Shown: piece by piece, positions 7,356 to 13,744 of the stretch
Numbering within the stretch: position 1 is the first letter of the stretch
Layout: each line of letters opens with the position of its first letter
Position numbers and translations under genes: made by a program
Notes under the pieces: generated by a model
Told to the model about the DNA's origin: nothing
The model's input: only the letters and a program-made list of their open reading frames with translations
The model's database searches: none
DNA from: Actinomycetota bacterium
GTDB taxonomy: Bacteria; Cyanobacteriota; Vampirovibrionia; Obscuribacterales; Obscuribacteraceae
Assembly: GCA_903970355.1 (NCBI GenBank)
Contig: CAJCIF010000517.1
Coordinates: forward strand, 1 to 13,801
DNA length: 13,801 bases
Reading direction: 5' to 3'

Positions 7356-8318
7356 CTAGTCTTTTGCGGAGTTAGTTAAACCCGTACTTCTAACAGCAGC
7401 TTCTAGATCATCTCCTCTTAGATCGATACCACGGACAATGCCGTCAGGCCCGATTAAAGCTAGACCATAACCGTCTAAATTGAAACGCTCTTGAGTATCG
7501 CGAAAGCCGTTCGGCAAAAGAATGTTGGTCCATGCAACGCCTCTTTTGTTGAGCACCTTTGAATTTCCCTGCAATACTTCTTCTTTAGGCATACCGTATT
7601 CGAGATCCACACTTAGCATAAGCACTTCCAACTTTTCCGCACCGATCCTTTGCTGTATCCCCTTCACGAGGGGCATTTCTTCGATGCAGCTGTGTCACGT
7701 CATGCTCCAGACATCGAGTAAAAGAGATTTGCCCTTATAGTCCTCGAGCTTGATTTGTTTTCCGTCCGCCATGGTGAATGTGAATGGTGGGCAAGGTTTG
7801 CCCACTACCAAACCACTTAGTGGTGCGGAAGATTTGGACAGTAGAACCCAAGTAGAACCTGGATCAATTTTCTTTACCTCAAACATCTTGTCACCGAACC
7901 GAATAGGCATCGAAGAGAACCAGAGCTCAGTCCTTTCCAATTCGGAATTGTTGTTTGAATCTACACTTATAGCGGTGCTTGTATTCTCAAACGAATGGCT
8001 CTTCTTTGAGTTGACGGAGTAAGGACCGTATGCCGGCAAGTAGAAGATCACATCTTCACCGTCCGTATTCAATTCTCCTTTAACCATTTTTACGGGCTTG
8101 GGCTCTATAAAACTCGGATGACCGTTGGCATCGAACGTTATGTTAATGGTTCCAGGGCGCTCAATTTTGGTTGGTGACAGGTTGACTACAACTTCATTTT
8201 TGCCGGCTTTAGGCTGCGGTTGCGGAGGAACATAAACTTGTTTCTCTTGTTGTGCGCATGCAGTAGTGGCAAATATGTAAAAGGCGATGCAAGCTAGACG
8301 GTGCACTTTCATATTCAT
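7356..8318 (-). CDS. TlpA/ResA-like thioredoxin-fold lipoprotein; candidate selenoprotein with UGA-encoded Sec in a UxxC motif
   Basis: One reading frame of 320 residues is interrupted only by a TGA at 7697-7695 (codon 208). The N-terminus is a lipoprotein signal (hydrophobic CIAFYIFATTA, then Cys21). The start is 8318 or the second ATG at 8312, whose spacing to AGGGG is better (8 bases against 2). A ~150-residue beta-rich domain follows. Then comes the TlpA entry GKPCPPFTFTMADGKQIKLE and YKGKSLLLDVW, then S-M-T-[UGA]-H-S-C-I-E-E-M-P. TlpA proteins have W-x-x-W-C-x-x-C-x-x-E-M-P here, so the UGA sits exactly on the first redox Cys and Cys211 is the second. The fold continues in frame (EVLMLSVDLEYG, FNLDGYGLALIGPDG) to the end. 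The usual cis-Pro near GYG is missing. Expected role: extracytoplasmic thiol/selenol redox. A split call would give 7695-8318 and 7356-7676. The alternative is a single nonsense mutation in a recent pseudogene. Confidence 0.7.
7659..7673 (-). promoter_or_regulatory. SECIS-like hairpin downstream of the in-frame UGA
   Basis: In mRNA sense, CCCCU (7673-7669) pairs with AGGGG (7663-7659) around the loop CGUGA (7668-7664). The stem begins 21 nt after the UGA and the loop ~26 nt after it. Bacterial SECIS elements are in-frame hairpins just 3' of the UGA with a short apical loop bearing G (often GU) near its start, and this one agrees. A possible lower stem is GCUG with CAGC (7691-7688 and 7655-7652), across an unequal internal loop. 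Confidence 0.5.
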
Positions 8319-8340
8319 GGCCCCTTTTTAAACTCGGCTA

Positions 8341-8359
8341 ACTGCTCTTCGACTGCTCT
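8341..8359. repeat. 8-bp direct repeat with 11-bp period ahead of the TlpA-like gene
   Basis: ACTGCTCT occurs at 8341-8348 and again at 8352-8359, separated by TCG (AGAGCAGT-CGA-AGAGCAGT in gene sense). The 11-bp period places both halves on one DNA face, as for dimeric OmpR-type regulators. It lies 23-41 bp upstream of the start codon, between this gene and the response regulator gene end. No convincing -10/-35 was found nearby. Confidence 0.4.
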
Positions 8360-8422
8360 ACAAATATGATCGCATATCCTAAATTTCTGAGAAGTACTTA
8401 AAATTCTTCGGACTATCGACCA

Positions 8423-9100
8423 CTAAGTTCCAGGATCGAGTTGATAACCAACGCGGTGGACTGTTTTAATTACCGATGGATAGTCGGTGCTTTCCAACTT
8501 ACTGCGCAGTCGTGTAATGCAAACTCGTACTGTTTCTGGTGAGGCATCGGAATCGGAAGGCCAGAGGCGACCTAATAATGTATCGAGGCTGTAAATCTCT
8601 TTGGGATTGCGCAAAAAAAATTCGAATACCGCGAACTCCTGCGGCTGAAGTTTTATCTCTGCACCATTCCTGGTGACAAGCCGTGTAGTGGCATCAAGTT
8701 CTATATCTCTAATTTTGAGTACGCCACCATAGACGCGGCTTTGCCGGCGAACTATTGCTGCGACCCTGGCGGCAAGTTCCCTCAGGTGAAATGGCTTGGT
8801 GAGATAGTCATCTGCACCAATTCCTAATCCTGATTCTTTGTCTGTGATACTGTCCCTGGTTGTTAGCATTATTACCGGAGTTGTGCCGCCTGCATTGCGA
8901 AATTCAGTGAGAATTTCAATGCCATTGCGCTCTGGTAGGTTCCAATCAAGAAGAACCAGATCGAATTGAAAGAACTTGAGACGCTCTATGGCATCGAGAC
9001 CGCGCCCAGAAACTTCTACTTGATGATGCTCCAGTTCAAGCCAATCCTTTACTTGTTTGGCTAGCGTTGGATCATCTTCGACCAGCAGAATCTTTGCCAC
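8423..9100 (-). CDS. OmpR/PhoB-family two-component response regulator
   Basis: 225 residues from a GTG at 9100, giving the canonical start MAKILLVEDDP. The frame is open to a TTG at 9184, but that would overlap the upstream gene and add an unusual tail; the GTG leaves a 13-bp gap. Receiver domain (1-~118): acidic pocket Glu8-Asp9-Asp10, phospho-acceptor Asp52 (LVLLDWNLPE), Thr80 and Lys102 (YLTKPF), all intact. The C-terminal winged helix (about 128-225) has the family signatures LQPQEFAVFEFFLRNP, TLLGRLWP, ETVRVCITRLRSKL and IKTVHRVGYQL. It should bind DNA as a dimer at direct repeats. It is the last gene of the locus that starts with the two histidine kinases, and is their likely target. 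Its start has only a poor ribosome site, so translation may depend on the gene upstream. Confidence 0.93.
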   Translation of the reverse strand: MAKILLVEDDPTLAKQVKDWLELEHHQVEVSGRGLDAIERLKFFQFDLVLLDWNLPERNGIEILTEFRNAGGTTPVIMLTTRDSITDKESGLGIGADDYLTKPFHLRELAARVAAIVRRQSRVYGGVLKIRDIELDATTRLVTRNGAEIKLQPQEFAVFEFFLRNPKEIYSLDTLLGRLWPSDSDASPETVRVCITRLRSKLESTDYPSVIKTVHRVGYQLDPGT

Positions 9101-9113
9101 CTTACAACCGATA

Positions 9114-9440
9114 CTATTGAAACAAGCAGTCTGAGCTGTCGATGATAGCACGGCGTAAAAGCTTGTCCCTTGTAATTTCCCCAAAGAAGGATGCAGCGCA
9201 TCGAAGTTTTGCTGTCCACGCCTCTTGCTCGGACATGCTCATCTGATGCCATCCGGGGGGCACTGCTTCTTCATGTTTTGCTGTCCAAGCCTCTTGCTCA
9301 GACGAGGTCATAGTATGCCATCCGGGCGGCATGCAACCGGCGACTTGAACAGCGTCTAAATGATTCAGCCAATCTGGTTGTTCTTCGGACCGATGGTGGG
9401 TAGCCTCTGCTTGCGCATCGACTCGATTAATTTCTCTCAT
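9114..9440 (-). CDS. small protein with two tandem PPGWH...SEQEAWTAK repeats, function unknown
   Basis: 108 residues from the ATG at 9440, preceded by GGAGAGG at a 10-base spacing. An earlier in-frame TTG start (9467) is less likely. Two 19-residue copies at 37-55 and 60-78 share PPGWH-x-M-x-x-SEQEAWTAK with a 23-residue period; at DNA level this is a 69-bp imperfect direct repeat (about 9207-9264 and 9276-9333). The N-terminus is polar; the C-terminal ~28 residues (FFGEITRDKLLRRAIIDSS) look helical. No signal peptide or membrane segment. It lies 43 bp after the preceding small gene and 13 bp before the response regulator gene, so it is almost certainly in the same mRNA. Not recognised. Confidence 0.7.
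   Translation of the reverse strand: MREINRVDAQAEATHHRSEEQPDWLNHLDAVQVAGCMPPGWHTMTSSEQEAWTAKHEEAVPPGWHQMSMSEQEAWTAKLRCAASFFGEITRDKLLRRAIIDSSDCLFQ
9207..9333. repeat. 69-bp imperfect direct repeat inside the small PPGWH gene
   Basis: The ~58-bp blocks starting TTTTGCTGTCC at 9207 and 9276 are nearly the same and end in GCCATCCGGG-x-GGCA. The period of 69 bp equals 23 codons, so the duplication keeps the frame. The two copies differ at several positions, so the duplication is not very recent. Confidence 0.75.
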
Positions 9441-9483
9441 GCATCTTGATCCTCTCCGCAGTACCAATTGAAATGACCTTTCT

Positions 9484-9801
9484 CTAGGATGACTGAGACG
9501 GCTGTTGAATCGCAGTCGGCGGCAAATTGTCCCAATCGGCTAGCAATGTTGGAACACCTGGACCGATCGGTTTCATTGTGCCGTTCCACTTCTGCTGTTG
9601 CAGTGCTAAGCATTCATCCCAGTCATCTGGGCCTGGCAGGTCGGCGATTGGTACGAACACGTAATTGCAAGACCGCACGCACTTTTTGTATTCTGCAAAA
9701 TCATTGCCATCGGCTGAAAGTGCTCTGTTTCGAATGCGCTCAGCCTGTTCTATTAGTCTAAGAGATCGCTCTATTGTGTTTTGCTTGGAAAATGATGGCA
9801 T
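9484..9801 (-). CDS. small soluble protein, function unknown
   Basis: 105 residues. The ATG at 9801 shares its A with the TAA stop of the preceding gene (TAATG), so translation is coupled by termination-reinitiation. The first 30 residues form a charged helix (NTIERSLRLIEQAERIRNRAL). A middle CVRSC motif (two Cys four apart) is followed by NYVFVPIADLPGPDDWDECLALQQQKW, and the last 30 residues are Pro-rich and probably extended. No membrane segment or signal peptide. I recognise no family. Its place between two kinases and their regulator suggests an accessory signalling role, which is inference only. Confidence 0.7.
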   Translation of the reverse strand: MPSFSKQNTIERSLRLIEQAERIRNRALSADGNDFAEYKKCVRSCNYVFVPIADLPGPDDWDECLALQQQKWNGTMKPIGPGVPTLLADWDNLPPTAIQQPSQSS

Positions 9802-10322
9802 TATTCGACTCCCATAGCTTGGAGATGGTGACGAAGTAAGCGCTTTGATATTGGGTTTTGTGCTTCCGCCAGGGCCATAAGCTTGTTGGCGTCATCCATG
9901 TTGTTGGGATCGAGAGTCATTGAAGTTGCAATAGCCTTTACCGCTTCCGTTGTGGCCCTGTTTCCTCGCGGGCCCCATGATGCTGAAAGAACCAATGACA
10001 ATAGTGCGAAATCGCGATTTAATTTTGCAAGCCCTTTATCACCATAGGAGGTTAGTGCACCATCATCGGTGATCAGCTTCTCAAGCTTTCTTGATTCTTT
10101 ATACAACTCACCAATATTGCTGTCTGCAAACTTCTTTAGTCTGCGGTAGGCGCGAATGATGTCGTGTGATCCGAATATTCTGAAGGGATCACCATCGATA
10201 AGTTCTAGAATTTGCACGAAGTCTGATGATTTTCCGCATTCTTCCGCTTCAACTTTAACGAGCCTATAATTTGCGGAATACGACCAGGCACCATTTTCCC
10301 TGATTTCTGCTGTAATTCCCAT
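9801..10322 (-). CDS. soluble helical protein, function unknown; first gene of the small-gene/regulator unit
   Basis: 173 residues from the ATG at 10322, with GGGAGG nine bases upstream. The N-terminal ~50 residues look beta-rich (ITAEIRENGAWSYSANYRLVKVEA). The rest is mostly helical (IIRAYRRLKKFADSNIGELYKESRKLEKLI, DANKLMALAEA, ISKRLLRHHLQAMG). No signal peptide, membrane segment or familiar motif. The ribosome site sits in the loop of a hairpin whose stem includes the start codon. The stop overlaps the next start by one base. It follows the second kinase gene after a 153-bp gap with a promoter candidate. Confidence 0.75.
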   Translation of the reverse strand: MGITAEIRENGAWSYSANYRLVKVEAEECGKSSDFVQILELIDGDPFRIFGSHDIIRAYRRLKKFADSNIGELYKESRKLEKLITDDGALTSYGDKGLAKLNRDFALLSLVLSASWGPRGNRATTEAVKAIATSMTLDPNNMDDANKLMALAEAQNPISKRLLRHHLQAMGVE

Positions 10323-10344
10323 GGTCTAATACCTCCCAGACCAT
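10321..10344 (-). promoter_or_regulatory. hairpin presenting the ribosome site and pairing the start codon of the 173-residue gene
   Basis: In mRNA sense, AUGGUCU (10344-10338) pairs perfectly with AGACCAU (10327-10321). The 10-nt loop GGGAGGUAUU contains the Shine-Dalgarno, and the 3' arm ends in the first two bases of the AUG start codon. Such a fold could limit initiation and be opened by a ligand, protein or temperature. The pairing is seen; regulation is inferred. Confidence 0.5.
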
Positions 10345-10439
10345 CAGGCGATCAATTTACGTTGTTCGTGAATTTTGAGGCTTTAGTAAATTTCGCCCGA
10401 CAGATAGTAACGCCAGTAAGCTAGGGCTTCCTTCTTGTC

Positions 10440-10474
10440 ATACTAGGGACAAAACATTACCAAGTTATTACCAA
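10440..10474 (-). promoter_or_regulatory. candidate OmpR/PhoB-type promoter box: 11-bp direct repeat upstream of a -10
   Basis: TTGGTAAT occurs twice in minus-strand sense (10474-10467 and 10463-10456), separated by AAC, an exact 11-bp period. A -10-like TAGTAT (10445-10440) begins 10 bases after the second copy, and no good -35 is present. This is the geometry of PhoB-class activated promoters, where a direct repeat replaces the -35. Transcription would start near 10433, ~110 nt before the 173-residue gene, in the unit that ends with the response regulator. Confidence 0.5.
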
Positions 10475-10475
10475 A

Positions 10476-12269
10476 TCAACTTTTCTTTTGCTTCTGATCG
10501 AATGGAAGGCGAAACCAGAAGGTAGTACCTTTTTCCGTTCCATTCTTAATCCCGATGGTACCGTGGTGGGCTTGCACAATCATCCGGCAAATCGAGAGTC
10601 CCAGACCACTGCCTGCCAGTTTTGATGACTCAGTAAAAGATGATTGATCGAAGGCGGCAAATATCCTTTCTCGATCTTCTTCCGGTATGCCGGCGCCTTC
10701 ATCGGTAACTTCGATCTCCACCGCATCTTTGTCTTGCTTGCAACATACTGCCAGCTTGCTGTTATCCGGAGAAAACTTAATTCCGTTGGAGAGCAAGTTG
10801 ATGATTACCTGCCTTATTTTTGCTGCGTCACATTGAATAAATGCATCCTCTTCTCCAACTTCAATTGTAATTCCGTGACGCTTTGCGAACCCATCTACCA
10901 TTTGAGCTGATTCGGCTATCAAGTTTTTTACACGGCATTCAGTGAATTTCAAATTGAGCTTGCCACCCTGGATTTTTTCGAAATCCAGTAAATCGTCCAC
11001 CAAGAAAATGAGGCGATTACAGTTTTGCTCGGCACTCGATAGTTCCTGCAAGGCGGCTTCTGAAATATCATCATGAGCAGTCTCGGTCAAAAGTTTTATT
11101 TGATCCAGAATGGCTGTAAGAGGACTGCGTAAGTCGCTGCTGATCATGCTTATAAATTGTTCTTTGAGTCTGTCAAGGTTTTTCTGCTGGGTAACATCGT
11201 GAATGACACAGAAAACTTTCTGATCTCGTTCGGACCAATATGCGGAACAACGAACATCAACGCAGTGTCCATTCTTGGCAATGAGCTGAGTCTCAAAGTT
11301 TTGAGTGGCCCCATCCAAATTAAAGTGGATTTCACCCTTTGCAATTTCGGAAATGGACTTACCAACAAGCTCCTCTTCTTTATATCCAAGAAGGTTTTCC
11401 GAAAACGGATTGATCTTTTCGATTCTACCTTCGCGATTGAGAGAACAGATAACATCCGCTGCATTGTTCACCAGGGCAACTTGGCTGGCAAGAGCTTGTC
11501 CGACAGATTGGTCTACTTCGTGAAAATGTCTGTCCAAATTTGCAAACTCATCATCTCCATCCAACTCCGGCAAGAGCGGCTGACGATTTGACAGACGCCG
11601 GGCATTTTCCGCAAGACGAGACATGGGAACGCTAATATTCGCCCCGTAAAGTTTCGCCAAACCAAGAGCTAATGCACAACTAAAAATGAGAGCGAAAAGA
11701 AGAACCGCTTTCATAGAATTGCGCCATTCTTCTTTTCCAAATGGGCTAGCGTTCACTTTTCGCATTTCTATATCAGCAATTTTTTCGGCCTCCACCATGT
11801 ACTTTTGCCCTATAAGAGCGCCTTTGTACTGAATGAGAACGCGACCGGGGTTGGGCACATCCTGAAGACGAGCTTCTACTCCTTGTTTAATCACCTCGCA
11901 GAATTCCGTCGAGTAATCAACCAACTTGTCTGCAGATTTCTTTACCTGAGAATCGTTCTCTTGCGAAGCTAGTTCCTGCACTTCTCGCGCTTCCCCGATA
12001 AATTTGTCGAGCGATTGTTGGAGCGCTTCGCCTTGCGGAAATTCATGGGGACGAGTAGGTTTTATGATGTCGGAGAGCGCATTTCCGCACATGGCGGTAA
12101 GATCCTGAGACAGGCCAATTATGTTTTTGGTTCGTTCTTCCTTTACGGATTCATCATTTTCCGATCTCAGGAGGAAAGTAAGCGAGGCCATAAGGATAAG
12201 CTGGCAGACCAGAGGTAGCGCTACAAGGATGATTCCTCTCGTTTGCAAATTTAGATGTCTGGCAATCAT
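10476..12269 (-). CDS. PAS-domain sensor histidine kinase with intact ATPase domain but Ser in place of the phospho-acceptor His
   Basis: 597 residues. The ATG at 12269 overlaps the upstream kinase stop as ATGA, with AAGGA nine bases upstream. Order: membrane helix (12-34), extracytoplasmic sensor (~35-185), membrane helix (~187-207), HAMP linker (~208-256), PAS domain (~260-360, with CSLNREGRIEKINP and VFCVIHDVTQQK), HisKA (~366-435) and HATPase (~475-595). The ATPase boxes are complete: N box NLLSNGIKFS (491-500), G1 DEGAGI (523-528), F box IFAAFDQ and G2 GSGLGLSI (553-560). In HisKA the normal S-H-D-L-R-x-P-L reads S-S-D-L-R-S-P-L: Ser378 (codon AGC) stands where His should be, so it cannot autophosphorylate on His. 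The adjacent kinase has the opposite defect, suggesting heterodimer action in trans. Confidence 0.9.
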   Translation of the reverse strand: MIARHLNLQTRGIILVALPLVCQLILMASLTFLLRSENDESVKEERTKNIIGLSQDLTAMCGNALSDIIKPTRPHEFPQGEALQQSLDKFIGEAREVQELASQENDSQVKKSADKLVDYSTEFCEVIKQGVEARLQDVPNPGRVLIQYKGALIGQKYMVEAEKIADIEMRKVNASPFGKEEWRNSMKAVLLFALIFSCALALGLAKLYGANISVPMSRLAENARRLSNRQPLLPELDGDDEFANLDRHFHEVDQSVGQALASQVALVNNAADVICSLNREGRIEKINPFSENLLGYKEEELVGKSISEIAKGEIHFNLDGATQNFETQLIAKNGHCVDVRCSAYWSERDQKVFCVIHDVTQQKNLDRLKEQFISMISSDLRSPLTAILDQIKLLTETAHDDISEAALQELSSAEQNCNRLIFLVDDLLDFEKIQGGKLNLKFTECRVKNLIAESAQMVDGFAKRHGITIEVGEEDAFIQCDAAKIRQVIINLLSNGIKFSPDNSKLAVCCKQDKDAVEIEVTDEGAGIPEEDRERIFAAFDQSSFTESSKLAGSGLGLSICRMIVQAHHGTIGIKNGTEKGTTFWFRLPFDQKQKKS

Positions 12270-13744
12270 GCGCTTTTATCCTTGTCTTCGAAAACAGGGA
12301 TACTCATCCAGAATGCACTGCCATCATTCATTTCACTGGTTTCGCCAATGGTGCCACCATGTGCTTCTGCAATTGCATTTACGAATGCCATACTTAAGCT
12401 TGCACCGTCGGCAGATTCAGACACGGCAGATCCCTGCTTTCGAATTTTGATTTCAACCATCTGTCCGAGAGATTTGATAGACATTTCTACAGAGGAATTT
12501 TCTCTGGAAGTAATTATGGCTTTGGAAAGCAGATGGGTCATTGCTTGAATAAGGCGCTCTTCATCACCACGGATTAGTGCATCTCCCGATGGCTTCTTGA
12601 CTGTAACTTTAGATTTTGCCGCCAATGCTTCAAGTGAATCGGCGGCAGCAGAGCAGACGTCCAGCGCGCTGACACCTGAGAATTTCAAGGTAATACTGCC
12701 TGATTCGAGCTTTTCAAGATCCAATAGCTCACGGATAAGATCCATTAGTCTGTTCACATTGCCTTCCGCTTCCGCAAGAATATCCTCAGTATTTTTCTGA
12801 AGAGCACCACGTGCTCCGGAATGAAGCAACGACAAGCTACTGGAAATAGAGGTGAGTGGCGTTCTGATATCGTGTCCTGCAACAGCGACAAACCGTTGTT
12901 TCATGCGGTCCAAGCTGCGCTGCTGCGTTATATCGTGTGCTACGCAGTAAAATGCTTGATTTTCCGTCGACCAACGAACAGACCAGAGGGTGTCTTTTGC
13001 ATCTCCTGTCTTGCTTTTGACAGTGTTTTCTATTTCTGCTGACTCGCCTGACTTCATAAGTTTTTCCAAACTGCTTCGTGTTTCATCAAGCGTTCGACGG
13101 TCTACCAGGAATGAGATTGGCTGTCCCAATAGTTCTTCCGGCGAATAATTCCAAAGCTTGTGCGTAGCTTGATTGAGAGCAACGAATCGCATTCGTTTAT
13201 CGATAGAAGCGACTACATCTGCAACATTGTCGACCACTGCTAATTCTTTTCTGCGGGTGTCCGCAAGAATCTCGGCAGATTCATGAAGAACCGAGTCCAG
13301 TGCTGAAAATTCATCATTGCCGGCAAGCTGTGGTGGTAATGGTTTTTCAAGAGCCATGAGATCGAATTTGTTTTCTATTGACTTAAGCCGATCTACAAAC
13401 TCACGTGTGAAGAAACGGACGAGAACGAAAGAGAACAAAATTCCGAGTGATACTAATACGGACATTAAGATCTCAATTCGTCTCGTGAGGCTTTCGCGCT
13501 CTTTTGGTGCAAGAGCTCTTACATCATTCGCTACCTTTAGAACTTTCCGCTCGAGTTGAGCAAGTTCCATAAAAATCAAGTAAGCGTCCCCGCGAATATA
13601 CATGACGCGCTTTCTGGGGAGGATATTAGGATTTGCGTATATTTCATCTATTTTGAAAGTCAGTCTGTTGCAACGTTCATAGAGGTCTTGCCCAAGCAGA
13701 GCGCATTCGTTTAAGTCAGCCCAATTGCCTGAGTAGCCGCGCAA
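12266..13744 (-). CDS. PAS-domain histidine kinase with intact phospho-acceptor His but degenerate ATPase domain; 5' end unresolved
   Basis: 492 residues are readable from a TTG at 13744, just after an in-frame TGA (13753-13751). The first sensor helix is absent, so the true start is upstream and a frameshift or sequence error is likely (another frame is open from the window edge to 13714). Order: sensor remnant, membrane helix (~92-110), HAMP-like linker, PAS (~168-275), HisKA with AGHDIRTPLTSI (His291 intact), then a HATPase-like domain. The latter is degenerate: the N box reads HLLSKAIITS (Lys408 for the metal-binding Asn), G1 reads RKQGSA (Asp replaced by Lys), G2 reads GASLSM (two Gly replaced by Ser), and ~20 lid residues are missing. 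ATP binding is improbable. The end of the domain (AHGGTIGETS...GSAFWMSIP) is preserved. It can be a phospho-acceptor but not a donor, complementing the overlapping downstream kinase. Confidence 0.82.
   Translation of the reverse strand: MRGYSGNWADLNECALLGQDLYERCNRLTFKIDEIYANPNILPRKRVMYIRGDAYLIFMELAQLERKVLKVANDVRALAPKERESLTRRIEILMSVLVSLGILFSFVLVRFFTREFVDRLKSIENKFDLMALEKPLPPQLAGNDEFSALDSVLHESAEILADTRRKELAVVDNVADVVASIDKRMRFVALNQATHKLWNYSPEELLGQPISFLVDRRTLDETRSSLEKLMKSGESAEIENTVKSKTGDAKDTLWSVRWSTENQAFYCVAHDITQQRSLDRMKQRFVAVAGHDIRTPLTSISSSLSLLHSGARGALQKNTEDILAEAEGNVNRLMDLIRELLDLEKLESGSITLKFSGVSALDVCSAAADSLEALAAKSKVTVKKPSGDALIRGDEERLIQAMTHLLSKAIITSRENSSVEMSIKSLGQMVEIKIRKQGSAVSESADGASLSMAFVNAIAEAHGGTIGETSEMNDGSAFWMSIPVFEDKDKSA

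Noticed and set aside
7356..7676. Independent small gene starting at ATG 7676
   Set aside because: It is the C-terminal half of a thioredoxin fold in the same frame as the upstream ORF, lacks the N-terminal half of the fold, and has no Shine-Dalgarno; reading through the UGA explains both parts.
9101..9184. N-terminal extension of the response regulator from TTG 9184
   Set aside because: It would overlap the upstream small gene, and the family starts at the MAKILLVEDD position, reached from GTG 9100.
11157..11591. 144-codon plus-strand ORF inside the downstream kinase
   Set aside because: It is antisense to a strongly supported PAS/HisKA coding region, with no ribosome site and no recognisable protein pattern.
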